From: Mesaphorura yosii
Taxonomy: Eukaryota > Arthropoda > Collembola > Poduromorpha > Tullbergiidae
NCBI GenBank assembly: GCA_009869945.1
Contig: WIXG01000151.1
Location: forward strand, 110,698-174,697
Direction of reading: 5' to 3'
DNA: 64,000 bases
A model generated the notes under the pieces. That model did not search any database and was not told the DNA's origin. It was given only the letters and a program-made list of their open reading frames with translations. A program made the position numbers and the translations under genes. This document shows, in pieces, positions 11,701-27,400 of this stretch (the first letter of the stretch is position 1; each line of letters starts with the position of its first letter).

Positions 11701-14613
11701 GCCCTTATTAATCAGTGGATTATGGTACTGGCAAGAGAAAGCGGGAATTAAGAAAGTTCATTTACTCAGCACAATTAATAGTACGATTAACGTGTTGACA
11801 CATTTTCATTAGTTTTCAGGATTGGGACCGTCTCAAATGGGTTTAGGAATCTCTGATCCATAAAATTCCATTTTTTTTACCCTTTGAGGAAAGGAAGACT
11901 GCTGCGACAAAGACGAAAACGAAATGAATATAATTTTTCTTGGCTTGCAAAATATGTTTCTTGCTGACATTTCCTAATAAGTGTAATAACTCTGCATTGC
12001 GGATGTGCTGTCGGGTCGTGTCAGAAGTTGAGAAATCTCCGCAGTACACGTCACCAAAATACACAACCAACCTCAAATGACCAAGTCCACGGAACTGAGC
12101 GAAAGAGAACATAATTTTGCCTTGAATAACGTCTGAATTATGAAAACAGCAACAATACAGTCCTGTCTAGACGGAAGAGACACAGCATTAATGTAATCAC
12201 ATAATCTTGGCAGAATATGGAAGATTTCCCCACAGAATGGAGAAGACCCGTGGCCGTGGATTCCGCGTGTCTCTGCTTACTGCTTAGCTTTGCGCTCTCT
12301 CATCATAATGGATGAGGTGATATTAACTAAGAGAATACAAATGAGTTGAGACTAAGAAATGCACTAATGGGGACCTCGCCGCGTGCTCATAAGTCCGTGA
12401 CTCCATTAAGGGTCTGTGCTTCCACTTCGGCCTCTCGCACATTCCGCAGCTCCTCACAGAGTCTCGGAAGGAGCTCCGACATTTCTTGGAGAAATACCAA
12501 ATTTTTGTTGCATTATTATTTTGATCGGTTCATTCTAATGTGTTGCAAGTCTTTGCTGTAATAAATTACGGCAAGATTTATCAAAGATGTCCGCGTTTAG
12601 GACGCTGCCTGCTGCCTGTTTGTGTATTCTTGTCAGCACAGCATCTCAAGCGCACAAGAACCACGTAAGAATGGTATTTAGCACTGACACGCAGTTCTGT
12701 CTCAAACTTGGCTGCAAATCCTGTGCTATAATAATGCCTGTGCGCTCTATTTTTTTGCATGGAACGGCCTTTGCGAATTTTCTGCATCAACATCAACCCA
12801 TCGCACGCTTTTTTGCTCGCCTGCTTTTATTTTAAGCTTAAATTGTAAGTTCTGACTCCGACTTGGTCAGAGTACAAAGAAGATCAGATCAGAGGTAGTT
12901 AGCAATTGGCTTTAGGGGCTTAATTTCAATGAGCGTTTTTTTCGTGATGATCCTTAATAACATGTGTACTTTTTTCAGGCGCATCGCACAATAGATAAAA
13001 TACAGAAGACAAGAAAGAAGAAGTAAGAAGCTCGTCTAAACGCAGTTCTTCTCCTCGTGGACATTGTTACGCTCATTTTTTAATCTGGTTGATGGTCGCC
13101 GTCATCATCCTCAACGAGCTTCAGGTTCTTCGACTTGACTTCGCAAATCGATAAATGATGACATCATTGCATGAACTAAACTCATTTACCCAAATTTTAT
13201 GCACCAGCGTCGGGAGCCTGAACTCTTAACAAGTTGCTCTTTAAATACACGTTTTGGATTGACACGACGTACTTAATAGAAGCACGCCGAATTCTTTTCC
13301 TTTATTATCTGGTTTTGATAATTTCACGGATTGTTTCTCTTGCTCAATAAAATAAAAGAGGTTCTAATGCTAGACATTAGGGACCAAATGATGAAATGAT
13401 TATAACAATCAAACAGAAAACAAATGTTGGTATTCTTAACGACTCATGCCGGGTTTTCTGTTTGGTCATTTTGGCAATCAAGATGCATGCTGGCATTTCA
13501 TTTGATTTATGATGGCAATCAAAATAAATCGTCGGACTGCTCTCAGAAATTAAGAACGCCAGCTAAGGCTCGTGTCCAGAAGTAAAATGTTATTATGGAT
13601 TGAACGTTCACGTGTGTTAGGAGCATCATTCTAAAATTAGCAAATTCTGAACCGAGGGTACGCGTAAGCGCAAGCCATCGTAATTAGCCGTCATCAACAA
13701 TGACACTCGCACGCGAGACGCGATTAAATCACAATCACAGGCTGCGAGTAGAACCGAGTTCAATCAACCTTACAATTTATTTACTCCGTCATGCGATGAG
13801 ATGCGGTAAAATTTACTTATTTACGTACATCAAATCAATCCTATTATTTCCGTGCTCGTATTTATGAATGCTGAATATCACGAGCATGCATGTCATTATC
13901 GCGGCACACAGCACACATCATTACAGTAGCTGATTTGACCAAAGTCTCAATTACATTGTTGCTTGGCTTGTTAGCGCGACCACCGCGTTGCATTCATAAC
14001 ACACATGATTTACGTTTTACTTGGAATCCGTGCTTTTTTGAACCAATATGCGTAATTCAAGTTGAAGTGCAGTAATGAGGAAATACATCGAATTGGCAAA
14101 TAGGTGTCGTCAAGACTTTTGTGCTTGCCGCAATACTCAACAATCAGCAGCTAGATCTAATTCGAAACTTATGTTTGCAAAAAGTGGCAATGGATGCGAC
14201 AAAAGAGCCAATACCGGCGACAAAAAACGAAGCGATGCGTCCAAACAAGCTGCAAAAGTGTTAAAATCGTAATTACGTGTGGATTGTTTCAGACAGATAT
14301 CAATTTTACGGAAACTAAATAGTCCCACAGCAATAATATGACATTGACAATGATCGCGAGGACAATATTCGTTTCCCACAAGCACAAGCACGTTGCACAT
14401 ATACTACATACACGTTTACGTTTATGTACGAGGCGACATTAAAATCTGCGTGTAATTTATTTCAGTAGTGCGGAGAAAACATTTATAAAATCTGAATATG
14501 TGCCTGCTATGCTGTGCTAAGCGAGCGAACGAGCAAACAATGTTGATTCTGTTAAATTTGCATGAATGCGGTTTTGGGACAAAAAAGAACGAGACGAACG
14601 TTTGCGTCGAGGT

Positions 14614-14630
14614 GTGGTTTGGTTTGGTTT
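14614..14630. repeat. Short tandem repeat, TGGTT-type
   Basis: Three imperfect to perfect copies of a TGGTT unit in a row. Too short to be more than a microsatellite seed. Confidence 0.6.
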
Positions 14631-16289
14631 AAGTCATCAGACGTAACCCATGCTATGCATGTAGCGTCTACTATGTATTGTAGAGTGACTAAAGTAGCAT
14701 CAAAATGCAAACGTGCAGGTAAAACAACAAATATGAGACACATAAAAGAGTTTTTACGAGTAATATCCGAAAGACAATGCCCTGAAGGCATTCAATTCTT
14801 CTCAACACGTAATGAATTTATTTTGGTCTCAAATCTCATTTATCCATCCACAAATCTTTGCATGCCATAATTCAATTGTTTCACTTTTGGAGTAAACAAG
14901 CCAGAAAGAACAACAAAAACCGAAATTGAAAGGCTTTCGCTTCGACACACGAATCACAAACAAACACGACCTAGCTTTTTGTAAATCTATTTTAATTTTT
15001 AGGAATTCGGATTTTGTAAACGGCCTCACGAAAATACACGAATAATAATTGTATGAATGATAATGAGTAAGTTTAACGTTGGGCCTGGCTGAGTTAGGCG
15101 ACTGGGCCTCGGTCGCCTTACGTAGTAGTGCAGCGGAGGAAGAATGTAGAAAGAGAAAAATTCGTTTCAACCGGAAGTCATGATTGCGATTAACCGCCCG
15201 TCCCTACCTGTCAGCTACCAAACTACTATCTGCCTGCCAGGGATGTGCACGTTTCACGATGCACTTCAAGCACTTCAATTCGAATATCTTCCCAATACCA
15301 CCATTACCATTATTACGGGCACAAGAACAAGAGACAGAACTTGTTTCTGTTTCACGATGCAATGTGACGGCAAGATACCATCTCATTTCTTATAGCTAAT
15401 GGAATGGAAGAGTGCGTGGAAGAAAATGAAAATACGTAAATACGTTATTCACAACAAAGTAGCCTTAAAATTCACAAAAAAAATTAATTTGTCATTTATT
15501 CTCTCGGGCTGAGCTCATGTCCATGCATTTGTTCTTTGCTGCCTGTGCCTTGCGGAAAAAGTTCTCCTGGACACACGGGCACAAAAAATTAGAATACAAA
15601 GAAGTGCACGAGTTGAATTTCCTGTCAACCACCGCAGACGCAGCTTGTACAACACCCAGCACATGTCTTGGAGGTTTTTGTGAATGAAGATTCTCCATGC
15701 CACGCCAAGAAGATGCTGCTGGACTTTAACGAATGAAAGACGATCGAATCTCTCTCGTGGCTGTGGCTTTTCTTCGTCATCTTTCAATTCGTGAGATTAT
15801 AAACGCGATTATTGTGGTACAGTTATACACTGTGCTTTATTTTAATCGGGGATTAGAAAATTACTGGGTGCTGTGCTTTAATCCCTCATGTACACAATCG
15901 CCAGCTGCATGGCCAGGCCACGGCACGAATTCAATGTATGAAAGGGTTTAGGAGGATTCAGTCCGCGCCGTGGTCGGGCCGCGGCCGCAACGCATTTATT
16001 GTGGGGTTGGTGATTTAAGTCTCTTTGTTTAACACCAATATCGCACGCACCGAGAATGGACGCTAAAATGCTTTTAGCAAACAAAGCGAAGTTTTGTGCA
16101 GCATGGAAACTCGTTGATCGCACGCATGAAACTACTCACCTGTCGCTTCCTTCTTTCGGTATTTATTTGTGCGGTACATGCAATCAGCTATAAATACACA
16201 AATGCAAGGCCTTTTCCAGCCCGCCGCTCACAGACGTGGAGAATCAAGGTTAATGCATCTTCGTTCAAGCAAAGGCACCTGACCACTGG

Positions 16290-16308
16290 TTTAATTTAAT
16301 TTAATTTA
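16290..16308. repeat. Short tandem repeat (TTTAA)n
   Basis: Nearly four copies of TTTAA in tandem, 19 bp in all, a simple microsatellite. Confidence 0.7.
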
Positions 16309-16580
16309 GCGTCAATACAATTTACACAAGCATGCCAGTCTATAACAAATGAGAAAAGTATTTGCAGCTCTTTGTGGAAGTCCATGTCGAGAGTGATTCT
16401 TCAATTACAATCATGACGATTGATAACAAAGAAAGCCACGGGAGACGCAAGACGATGAAGACGATAAAAAGTAAAAGGTTGCTGTTCTCCGTCCGTAATA
16501 CGCTCAAAAGAAGTCTAACCGTTTTGTAAACACAATAATAAATTATTTCAATCTCCTTCCAAATTGGTTCAGAGCACCAG

Positions 16581-16606
16581 AGTCGCAGTCGCAGTCGAGT
16601 CGCAGT
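16581..16606. repeat. Short tandem repeat, AGTCGC unit
   Basis: Consecutive AGTCGC units with one shortened AGTCG copy in the middle, covering 26 bp. Minor simple repeat in non-coding DNA. Confidence 0.7.
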
Positions 16607-18382
16607 GGGCTACTGCTGAATTCTTCGGAAGATCTCAACGTGTTAACATAATGATGGTGCTTTTAATGCGAGTCGAGAAAATAAGAAGCCCACACAAGAA
16701 TTTAAAGAAACAGTGACAGACGGTCAATTGTTTTAAGTTTTAAGGTCTTTTCATCAGTGTCAATACTACGCGCAATGCTCCGATGGTAAGAATGAAATTA
16801 AGCTGTGCTGCGTTTACGGACTGACTTTTTTGCTGAGTAATCAGACTAAATTCCCTGACATTTTTCTTCGTGAAATCTTGAGTTTAAGAATAAACCTTAA
16901 AAATTCCAACACGAATGTTGAGGACTTAATCCACGACATTGTCGCTTGAATTTATACTAATCTGTGGGTACAATGCAGTTCATGCAAATGCTGGGCGCAT
17001 ATTTAATGCAGAGGTTGAGATGATGATGGCAATCATGATGGTAGAAGTGGAATGAGGCGACTTCTTTGCTGTGTCGCACCAACCTGAATTACAAATGAGA
17101 TGCCTTCGTCTATTAAAGAATTTAACTCAGACCAGGAGAATTGTGGGAAACAGGAACAGCAGCAAAACAAAATCCAAGCAGAAGGTAGAGATCAGTGAAC
17201 AAAGTAGAATGCTCTTTAATCTAGCTCCTATACTTCAGAGCGGCATGGCATGCATGACAGTAAAGCTCTCCCCGAAAACACATGAAACACGTTTCTTTCA
17301 TAATCGTTCACCTACTTCATTAAATCCATTCAGCATCTCGCCGCGCCGCCTGATTCAAAAATCTCAATTTGCTACAGAATTCAAATTCTGGTAAGATCAA
17401 AACAAAAACGCAGACAACGAAGAGATTTGTAAGGATGACGCTGCCGGATTGATCAAAAGATCAATTGGGATCCGATATTTCCCACGATTATCCCATTCTC
17501 ACGTTTCAGGGTGGGCGGAGTCAGCCGCTGCTGCTCTTCTCCTGCTTATTTTCTCTGTTTCCACATTTTAGCAAGAATTTACAAGTGAATTTGACAGGCC
17601 GCTCTTTCATTATAATGCAGACTCAGAGCTCATCCTACAACTTTGAGATGATGGTTTAATTTTAGCTCGCGACGCTTAAATACGATTCCTGTGCGAAAAG
17701 TTGCAGGTTGCAGCCTTTGTGCAGTTGAAGTTTTAATTGCTATTTTACGCAGCGAATGTCTATTATTGTGAACAAATTGGTTCCCACGCAGATCGCGTTG
17801 ATTATGACAAAAAGACAAGATCGGCAGTGGAGCATTCCTATCGATATTCAAATCACACTCAGGCAGTGCCCTGCCTGATTTGATCACTTTTATGATCATA
17901 CAGAGCTGAGGACAGAACTCAATCCTGGGAATGGAAGAATTCCGAACGAACGAAAAGTCAAGCGAAGTGCGTACACGGGAAAAGTATGCAAAAAGAGGAC
18001 AACAAATGCCTGTGTAGGTATGCAGGTAGTTTAAGGGGAGAATGAATAATTAGTTTTTTTAGTCGCTTGCACAGGTTGTGCTACTGGACCGGATGTTGGC
18101 GCGGTGTTGCTGAGTCTTTTTTTCAAGTTTCCGGTGGTGCACTAGGAGACTATGCGAGTTCGCACAACAGAAACAACGACAACGCATTGCTCGCTGTCGT
18201 GCCTAGTAGGACTTGGAAGATGAGAATCTCATGCAGCCAGTAGTTTATAAACCTGTCGAATCCAAGATCCAATTTTTATGGAAAGGAAAGGCGAAGACAT
18301 CGAAAATTTCGCAGTTGGAAGGAATCTGCTGTTGAAACAATTCAAAAACGGACCACGTTTTGTACCAGAGGTGCCCATCCAA

Positions 18383-18402
18383 TGCCCAGTGCCCAGTGCC
18401 CA
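18383..18402. repeat. Short tandem repeat, GCCCAGT unit
   Basis: A seven-base unit GCCCAGT is repeated twice with a partial third copy. No coding context. Confidence 0.6.
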
Positions 18403-21400
18403 TTCCCTCCCTCGCTCGCGTGCATGGGAATTTTACAACTTGTTGCTAAATCAAAGTGGAGCAACCGGTCCCGTGTACACGTTTGTTCAGGAACAGGTAA
18501 CGCAACGGCGAACGAACAAGTGAACAGATTGAAACGGTTGGATTGTTGGAATTCAAAACAAAAGCTTTTCCTCTTACTTGGCATTGCACTACATCTCACC
18601 CTCTGTTTATCCTCATTATAAATATGTTACACGTAATATTTAATGCGTTCGTAATGCTGGACTGATTCTATTCTTAGAGTGCCGTGTTGCGCAACCCTTT
18701 CCTTACGTGGTCTCTCAACCAGGCAGAGAACGCACAACGCACCGGCGAAGCAACAATGCTGCGTGGAAATGGGTTAATGATTGACAATGAAATTCTCCTC
18801 ATTTCGCTTCGTTTTCGTACCTCAGTTTTCAGTTTTCGGTCAATTATGCCAAAGCAAAATCGCAATTGTTGGTGATTGACTCACCCTTTTCCTCTCGGTC
18901 AATCATTTCCACGCACACACGCACCCTCACTCGTTTTTGTTCTAATAAATTAGCTGAACTTTGAACTCATTAATGTGGGGAGGGTTGGGAGAAGCTACCA
19001 TGTGGGAAAGGCGTGAAGTGACCACGTGCTGGTTTACGAGTTTACAGTTCAGGCAAGTAGTGCTGATGATTTGTCGAAAAGTCAAAGATCAGAAAGAGCA
19101 AGCAGATTGTGCAGTTATGACTCAACATGATTCTTGTACGTTTCTTCGCCGAGATGACGAGGCAGGGTTCCGTGTTTTGTGGCAGGCTAATTTGTTTCAA
19201 AAACTTACGTTTCTTTTTGGAGTCGTCGCTCGAAATGGTCTGAAGTACCGGAGTGGAGCCTCCCATCCCATCCATACTAATCATTCTCTGCTTGTCTTTA
19301 GAGTTTGAGTTTGCAATGCTGAGTTGCGGACGCTAATTCGCTAATGCTAACGAGCAAGGGCAGTTAAGAGTTAACGTTGATGCGTTGCGTTGTCAAGAAT
19401 GAGAGTCCAAATCCAGGGAGCCAGTTGCCAGTACACACGGTCGCCAAACCTAGAATCATGATTAGCATTAGAATTACTCATAAAATTTAAGCACTGGAAA
19501 ACATGCCCACGCGCTGCGCCCACAATTCTCACATTGTTTCTCATATTTTGCCTCCATTTCTCAAGTTTTGTGTATGCTAATCTCGTAATAATCCAAGTGT
19601 ATCCGGTAGTTTTTGCCGCACTAACCGATGAATGTGGTGTTGTGTGTCAGTGGAGTCAGCAACAATCAAGAGTGGGGACGAGCAAACATACACCTCGTTG
19701 TGAGCTCGAGATGGAACGTAATGAAGGATAAAATGTGGGGAGAAATAATAAAAACTGGTTTAATTATTACGATTGAGAATTTTTATACCTCCAGACTCGA
19801 GAAGCCTGTTTTTGATGGGAACCAAACCATTTTGGGGGGAATTGTTTCACATGCCGGAGCAGCCGGAGTGAGTACGGGAGCACATTACGCATTACGTAAC
19901 GATTGTTCGATTACTGTTTGTTATAAAACCTTGTATACATAGCTAGGCAATTACGCTGTCCAATAATATTCCATTACCTACTACGCTGCATTACTGAATG
20001 AATTACGCATCGAATTCTCTGAATTGAACGTCTTTGAACTTTGAATCAGTATTGATCAATTTTCAGACATAATTTTCTGCCCAATGCCGAGTTACAGTAA
20101 ATTCAATCAAAATTTTGCTTCGCGTGTTACATTTAACGCATATTTGCGTAGGGAAAGACGTTTATAACTTTTATGGCAAGTCCCGTTCCGATTGATTCGA
20201 TCCATAACTGTTTTATTGATTCTTCAAACGACACTTGCGACACATTTCATGTATCACGATTGAACGATCGGCATTCTTAATCCGTAATTTGTCACTGTAC
20301 TTTAGTGACTGTCGCGCCGACTTTGATTTGTTCAGAAGAGGAAGTGCCGTTTTTGTTTGTCTTTCACGAAGACGACATAAAGCATCAGTGAAGTCAAGTA
20401 ATGCTCATCGTCATGCAAATTGCGCTCGAGCGCAATGTGTTCTGCGCTCGTGACATTTCCGACAGTGACAGCCCAAAGGCTGGTTGAAATGGATTGACAC
20501 ATATTTTGCACATTTTAAAAATCGAACGAAACTCAGCCCGAATCGCGTAACAGGTTTTTTGTCTTGCAATTACGTTTTATAATTCTGCAGCGATTGTCTT
20601 TGCTTTGCTTTGCCATTACCACTTTTTTCTATATTTAATGCGCTGAATTTAACCTGAAATTGATCAAACCTCAATCACATGAATCTCGTGCTGTCTCAAG
20701 GCATGTCTCCGTCTATCGGTCCCGTGCATGCGAATGCGATCAGTAAAATGAGAGTAAGTTCGATCTGAGGCTGAAAAAATCTTATTTGTCATCCCCAAAT
20801 GTGTATGACGCGCACATGATAGCAAGTACGTGATAAATGTCCACTTTAATGGATTTCTCAGTGATGATCCTCTTTCTCTTAGACTCAGCTTCTTCCCTTG
20901 CCTTCTTTGTGCAAGTTCCATCTCATCATCGTGTTTTTGTAACAGTGTGAAGGATACTCGTCGAATTATTACGTGCCTGGCTCCATTCATTCATTTCTTC
21001 CCAAAACGCTGGGAGTCTGCAACCAGCGTTCGAGCTCGCATGCAAAGCAGGCCGGCCAGGCGTCATGATCATAAGATTCACAACAGCGGCAACAATGACG
21101 AGGGCATTTGAGCATTCGGATGGAGTCTGGCGTATTTAAATCAGTGATTCATATAAAAAATGGATCAAGTTCAATTTTTAAACTGCAGTCCGTGTCGTTA
21201 TGTGGCACGACGAGAATCCTTTTAAACATAAACTTTTCAGGCTCCTCTTTTTGAGATGAGCACCGTAACTTTCTTCCCAGGTAAAAGCTCACTGTCAACT
21301 CAGAATGAGTGTTTATTATCATAACTTATGAGGACATTAACATTGACAATGGATACACGTCTTGCGTTCTTCGTTTTTCCTCTAGCGTGCACACATTCCG

Positions 21401-24400
21401 TGTACAAACTCAACATTGCACGTTATACACAAACGGGCAGGCGCAGTATGCGCTAAAAATAGATTATGAATGCTTATTTAATTAAATACGCGTTATGATT
21501 TTTGTGCGTTAATTTCTCATGAATAAGATTGCTAATTGTGTCTTATTGGCATTGTACACGTTGGATATAAAGCCTTAATTGTATTCCCTGGCTTCCGTGG
21601 TACATTTTATAAAATGTGGAAAGAGTCCAAGATTTGAGCTGTCCCAAAGTGTAGCTCGAAATTCGCCGTCCAAGTCTAACTCATTTTTTGCAATTCGCGA
21701 AATGATTGTACCCATTCAAGAAGCAATACAATGACTTATGGCTGGACATTGCAAACTCATGTAAATCATGCAAAACATGTGTAACGTCTCAAGCCGCGCG
21801 TTGCATAACGTGTTGCTGGTTAGTTAATGAGTTAGTAGTAAAAATGTAAACAGAATAGAGGGAATTTGTGGCCATATGTCAGTCCATCCTCATCAGTCAG
21901 CACATTTATGCGCTAATACTAATAATAGCACAAGAGTTGCAATGAGATGACGGTGGAAATGAAAATAAAGCCAAGTTGCTGCATGTGCAGAGGTTCTGAA
22001 GATATAAAGACGAACGATGGAGCAGGTACGACGATTTAAAGGATACGAGTTTATGGAGTTAGAAATAGAAATGAAAGACGCGTTATACGAAGGAAAGGAA
22101 ACCGAATTGAAGGTGAGACAGAAGAAAGAAAGCCTGAAAGAGAATGCAATGAGTTTCGGCGTCAGATGGTTACGTTTTACAAGTCAACGACTCTCTTCAT
22201 TCCATTTTCAAATGTTAGCCCAACACTTATGAACTTGACAATCGCCTTTTCGCTTTAATATTTCGATTTCGTGCAGCACTATTCAGGGAAGTGCACATTG
22301 TTGAATGTCGAGCTGCGAAATGCCAGCAGAAATGATAATTAAAATCTTAAAATATTACTTGCACAGTTGACGACAGTGCAAAAGTGATTTTACATGGAAA
22401 AGTAACACGAAATGAGCAGTGGATTCACATTTAGTGATCATTAGGACTCAATCACGGAACATAACGTGCTTCTGTTTCCTGATTTTTTGCAAATTGGTCG
22501 AAATGGAAGGAGCGCCAGCGACAAATGAGAAGTGAAAATAACTTTTCTTAACTGTGCTGCAGATTAATTGCTGAAGCACATGAAGAGAATATGAGACTTT
22601 TTCGTCACAAAGCACATTATTCTGTGCACCCGCAACCTATCTTGTATAATTAATTAAGTCTTTTACTCTGTGTTTAGAAGAATACTTGTGGTCGTATGCC
22701 GTACGCGCACACTGAAAATCACCATTGCACATTATGCGAACAATTCTGTCAAGAGTTTGCGCACCGATTGCATTTTCAAAATGCTTTCTAATTATTCGAT
22801 GTATCCCGAACTTTTCTTGATTTAGGTTTTCCGTTGTATTCTAGAGGATGGCTTACCAGATTCGCGGATCCGTGATGGGCCAAGATTGCAAAAACGCCGA
22901 ATTTGCTTCACAGTTTCAAGTTAGCCGTCAATTGTATAATTTTTCTCGGGATGCCGATTTCCTGCTTCGTCTTCTGTGTCTCACATTCCCGTCACCAACA
23001 CAACTTTCTCGGGATGCAATTAAAGCTGCTAACTACTGGAGATATTTGTACTTTAGCACTTGAATACTTCTAACGATCTTGAGCACTGAGATGCTTTGAG
23101 ATTTGGTTTGAGAAATTCGTTAAAAACTCGCGATTGACAAAATTAAAGCTTATGGTGAGTTTGGAGTGATAAAATGTGCAATATGTCTTAAACATTTACT
23201 GGAAATACAAAAATATTTGCAAAACTTAAAAACGCTACAATAAATCGTAAAAAAGTGAGACAATTTCTTCGGTTGTTTTTGTTTTCGTTGATGATAAACC
23301 AGCGGAACACACCTGGGAAGAGTCTGATGCTTCACTGAGTCTTTGAGCCTCTGGATTACTCTAGCTTAACGTCGAGGAGACAAGACAGCCCAGTCGTGGC
23401 AGTGGCATACGCAACAATGCAATGCAGCGTACAGACAGGCAGGCCGCAGCGTAGCGGGGCAACAGGTAGTTTAGTTTTGGGCAGGTTGTTTCTGTCGTTT
23501 CTCGCATGCATTTCAACAAAAAATGTATAAAATAAAGACTTGTAACAATTTACCCCTTTTATTCCTCAATGAGAGCCAAGTGCAATAATAGCAATGGCAA
23601 TAGCAGTGTGATAATCCCAAAATACATCAAAGAACCCCGTTCGCCAGTATTACGTGCTATTACATGATGCATGGTCACAAGAGTTACGCGCACTTGGGCC
23701 TTATTTACAATCAGCGTTGGCTAATCACATTATCACTACAATAATGCTGTTATTATTGAGAATTGAGAGCTGAGATGATACTGAGATTTATCAAATAAGC
23801 CAAACAGTAAATTTATAACGTACACACACTAAATTATTACAGCACGTACCGTTTTCCGTTTGTTCACATTTCCAGAAACGGATACGGTTTCTGCCCCGGT
23901 CCCGCTTTGGCTTTGATTTCTGTTCTCATTCTCATATTTCCCTTCGCTTTGTTTTCTTAATACACGTTAATCATATGCACCTGTTCCAAAATATTCAGAG
24001 TGGAGTCGGAAATTGTCCCTGTCTCTCTTCCTCTCCATGGTTTTGAGTTTCAGAACCGTCGGCGAAGGCAAGAGGCTTGACTTGCACCAAGAAAGCACGA
24101 TGGGAAACTCAATTTGTCGTAGTTGCGGGTTGTGGCGTTCCTTCATGTACAGCGAGCAGAGTACCTCGTCAACTATTCGACCGTTCACAAATTATCCTGT
24201 GCATAATTACGATTCCTGTGTGCGGAAAATGACAACGGTTAATTCGAGCTCGAATGATTCCTGCCTCAAGTTTAGTGATCTTAGAAAATTCATTGAAGCA
24301 TCTATTAATAGAATGACTGAAAGGCAATAAAATTGGAAAGAACAAAACGGTCATATAAGTGCCAATAAACGCATTGTAAAAGAGTCATTTACACCGGCAG

Positions 24401-27400
24401 CAGTACTTATTAGGAAAGTTTATGAGTTGTGTAAGTGATGAGAGACGAAGAGGAGGAGGGAGCGCGCAACAATTAGGCATGATCATAAACCACGCTTCGT
24501 CATCTTCTCATTTCTTCTTCTCCACACCATCCACCTGCCATGAGTCTAAAATGAATTATGCAGGCAGACGATTCCAATTCGGATGTGATTACACGGCCAC
24601 GGCACTTGTTATGAAGCCGGTGTTAATGAACAACTCATCCCGTTGATTTTGTGCGTGCTTTAAATTCGGCCGGTCGCAGGAATTGCGTCATCCCATTTGT
24701 CTTGGTCGAACCTGGCAGAGAAATGCGACCTGGAACTGAAAATACAATCAAAACAGAGGCTTAAAAACAAAAATCACGGTGAATCACGTTTTCCTCTGTG
24801 CCAGCAATGCACAAAACTGGATGACTCTACGGTTCGTCTTCTTTCTCAAAATTTGAATACGCTGGCTCGAATATTCAGCACGAAATAATATTCAGATTCA
24901 CGAATAAAAATTCTTTGTTTCTTTTGAATTCTGTTTATTGGGCCTGGGCTGCGATCGGAATTTATATTTTCGTTTGTTGTGAAAATGCACCCGCTGAGAG
25001 GAGTAAAGCGAGATGAAATTCAAAGCGACCAAATAAAAAGTCTCGTTTCTACCGCCATAATTTGTTAATTTTGTGTAAGCGTATAATCGGCAACGTGCTT
25101 TTTAAAATGCATCTTCGCATTTGTGTTCGTATTTCGTGTATGATGAAGATATTAGAGCGAGTTCGTTGCGTTATACCCTTGAATAAATAGAATTAAGCTT
25201 CTTGCTACTATAAAACGCGCTTTTTGATCTAATCTCGCAAATCATCGGCACTAATTATCATCCTTGTATCTTCTGACACAGCATGGAGTATGAAGTTGTT
25301 GTTTCATCTTCCAGGACTTGGCAGCTTTGTTTCATGGTTAGTATCAACATTATTGCAACATGTCTCAGGGCTCAAATCGCGAACGGAGAGAAATTTTCAT
25401 TATCTTCATTTATCAGAGCGATCGGGTATCGCAATCCATTAGGAATTGCTGCACATTATACATCTGTTGCGGTGCAGAAGACTATAATAATCAGACATCA
25501 GGCATACGACCAACAACTCTTTCCATGCGGTTTCAATTTTTACGGGAGCTTGCAGTTAATAATTAACTCAGTCTCTGACCATTAATGTGCGGCACTCGCG
25601 CGCATTCTTGATCGAGTGGTTCATTCATTCCAAGCATAAAATTATGATACCTCAATAATTACGCACTTTGAGGCATCCGAAGAACAAGCTACATTTTAAT
25701 ACGACGTGATGCCGACCAAATACGCAAGACTGGTCGTGGTCGTATTGCCACCGAAGGCAGGAAGGGAGTTCAAGAATTTAAATGAATTTAAAGAAGTCGT
25801 GAAGAAGAATTTTTTTCAAAGCGTAGCTCGTGCTCGCCGTGTCTGTCGGACTCTCCCCGCTCACCTGTTCCTGATCGTATCAAGCCAGCCACGGTCCTGC
25901 GCATCATCTGGAAGCACGGAGCAATTTTTTGTGAGTGTGGTTAGTGCCCTTAATGATCGCTCCGCCGCGCCGTTCCGCCGCGTATCGCGTTTCTTTGAGA
26001 CGTGATCTCAAGGAGCAGAAATAAGAAATGCGTGCGGTTGGTAATAATAAGTGAGGTGTACTTGCATATAAATTAACATTCAAGGGTTGGCTTTGGCTTT
26101 GACTGCGACTTGGACGCTACAACAATGAACGGCATTATGTGCCGTACAAACGTAGGTGGAAAGGAAACGCGGTTTCCCACACGAAGGGACGATCTGCTTA
26201 GTCATATGATAATTTAGGATTTCCACTTCCTCCGCACTCCGCATCAGACACTGAATGAGCTGATTGTTGGCTGCTTTCATTTTGTGCGTGATTTAACTCG
26301 TGGCTCTGGAACCCCTTTCGAGAAGTCAGTTGAAATAAAGAAATGTAAAAACTCATCAGCAGGTAGTCTCATCAACTCGAGTTTATTGTCAAACAGAGAG
26401 ACAAGTTTACATTTTCAGAAAGTTCGCTTGGCGTTTCAGTGGAAATGCGACTGTTTTGTTAACTTGCAGTTTTTGTTTCGAATTTTACACAGTAAAGCAG
26501 CAGCAGCACCACGATAGCTGAGCGAACTCCATCTCATCGCTCTGCCTGAGTCTAATTCTAATGTCAACTAAAATTGCATAACACTTTGTTCAACTGCTTT
26601 CATTCTTCACGGCCCAATCTTTTGTCTCAACGTTCTTGATTCTTGTAATGAATGAACGTAATGCAAATTACAAGCATTCTTTCTCTGAAAGAAAAGACTT
26701 CTGATTTCTGCAGCAGTTCGTGCCTGCCTACTTGAAAGAAACAATCATCTTGTGACTGAAAATGGTCCAATAAGCAGGAATTGCAGCAAGCAGCTAAAAG
26801 CATCGTTTGCCATCCAGCAATGCATCGTAAATGACGCATCACCTTCTGCCATTACATGTAAACATGAATTACTCGGACGTCCCACATAATTACAGCCTAC
26901 TATATAAATTGTAAAAACTGATTAATCGTGATCGCCAGGTGGAGAAACGAAGAGTCTTGCCCGAGACGTGATTTTTGATGATTGATGATCTCCACTGACC
27001 CTTAGAAATGAGTGTGGTCTGCTTAAATCACAAAGTTCATCACAAAAGCGTGAATCTTCACACTTGAAGAAATCTGACAAATATTTGACCATGACGGTGT
27101 GCTTTTAATTGTTGCACCATATCTGAAGAAATAAAAATTGTAGCCGGCCTGCACCCAAATGGGAAGATAGTTACAGCAAATTGTTGGCGTCATCTGAAAT
27201 TCAAGAGCAAATAAACCGAAGCCTGATTCGACATTTAGCTTTAACTCGTCCCCATATTTCACATTGATGTTGACTTGTGGCAGAATGCGTGCTTTATTTG
27301 ATCATGACTCATGAGTCACGATTTCAAACTCGTGCGTTTTCCCAAGTTTCCCGTTAATCGACTTTTGCGTGGTGTCTTGTCTGTATTTTAAGCTCAGTCT

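Noticed and set aside
22017..22232. Charged 71-codon frame starting ATGGAGCAG before GTACGA
   Set aside because: High K/E content comes from purine-rich DNA; no homologous pattern and no partner exon.
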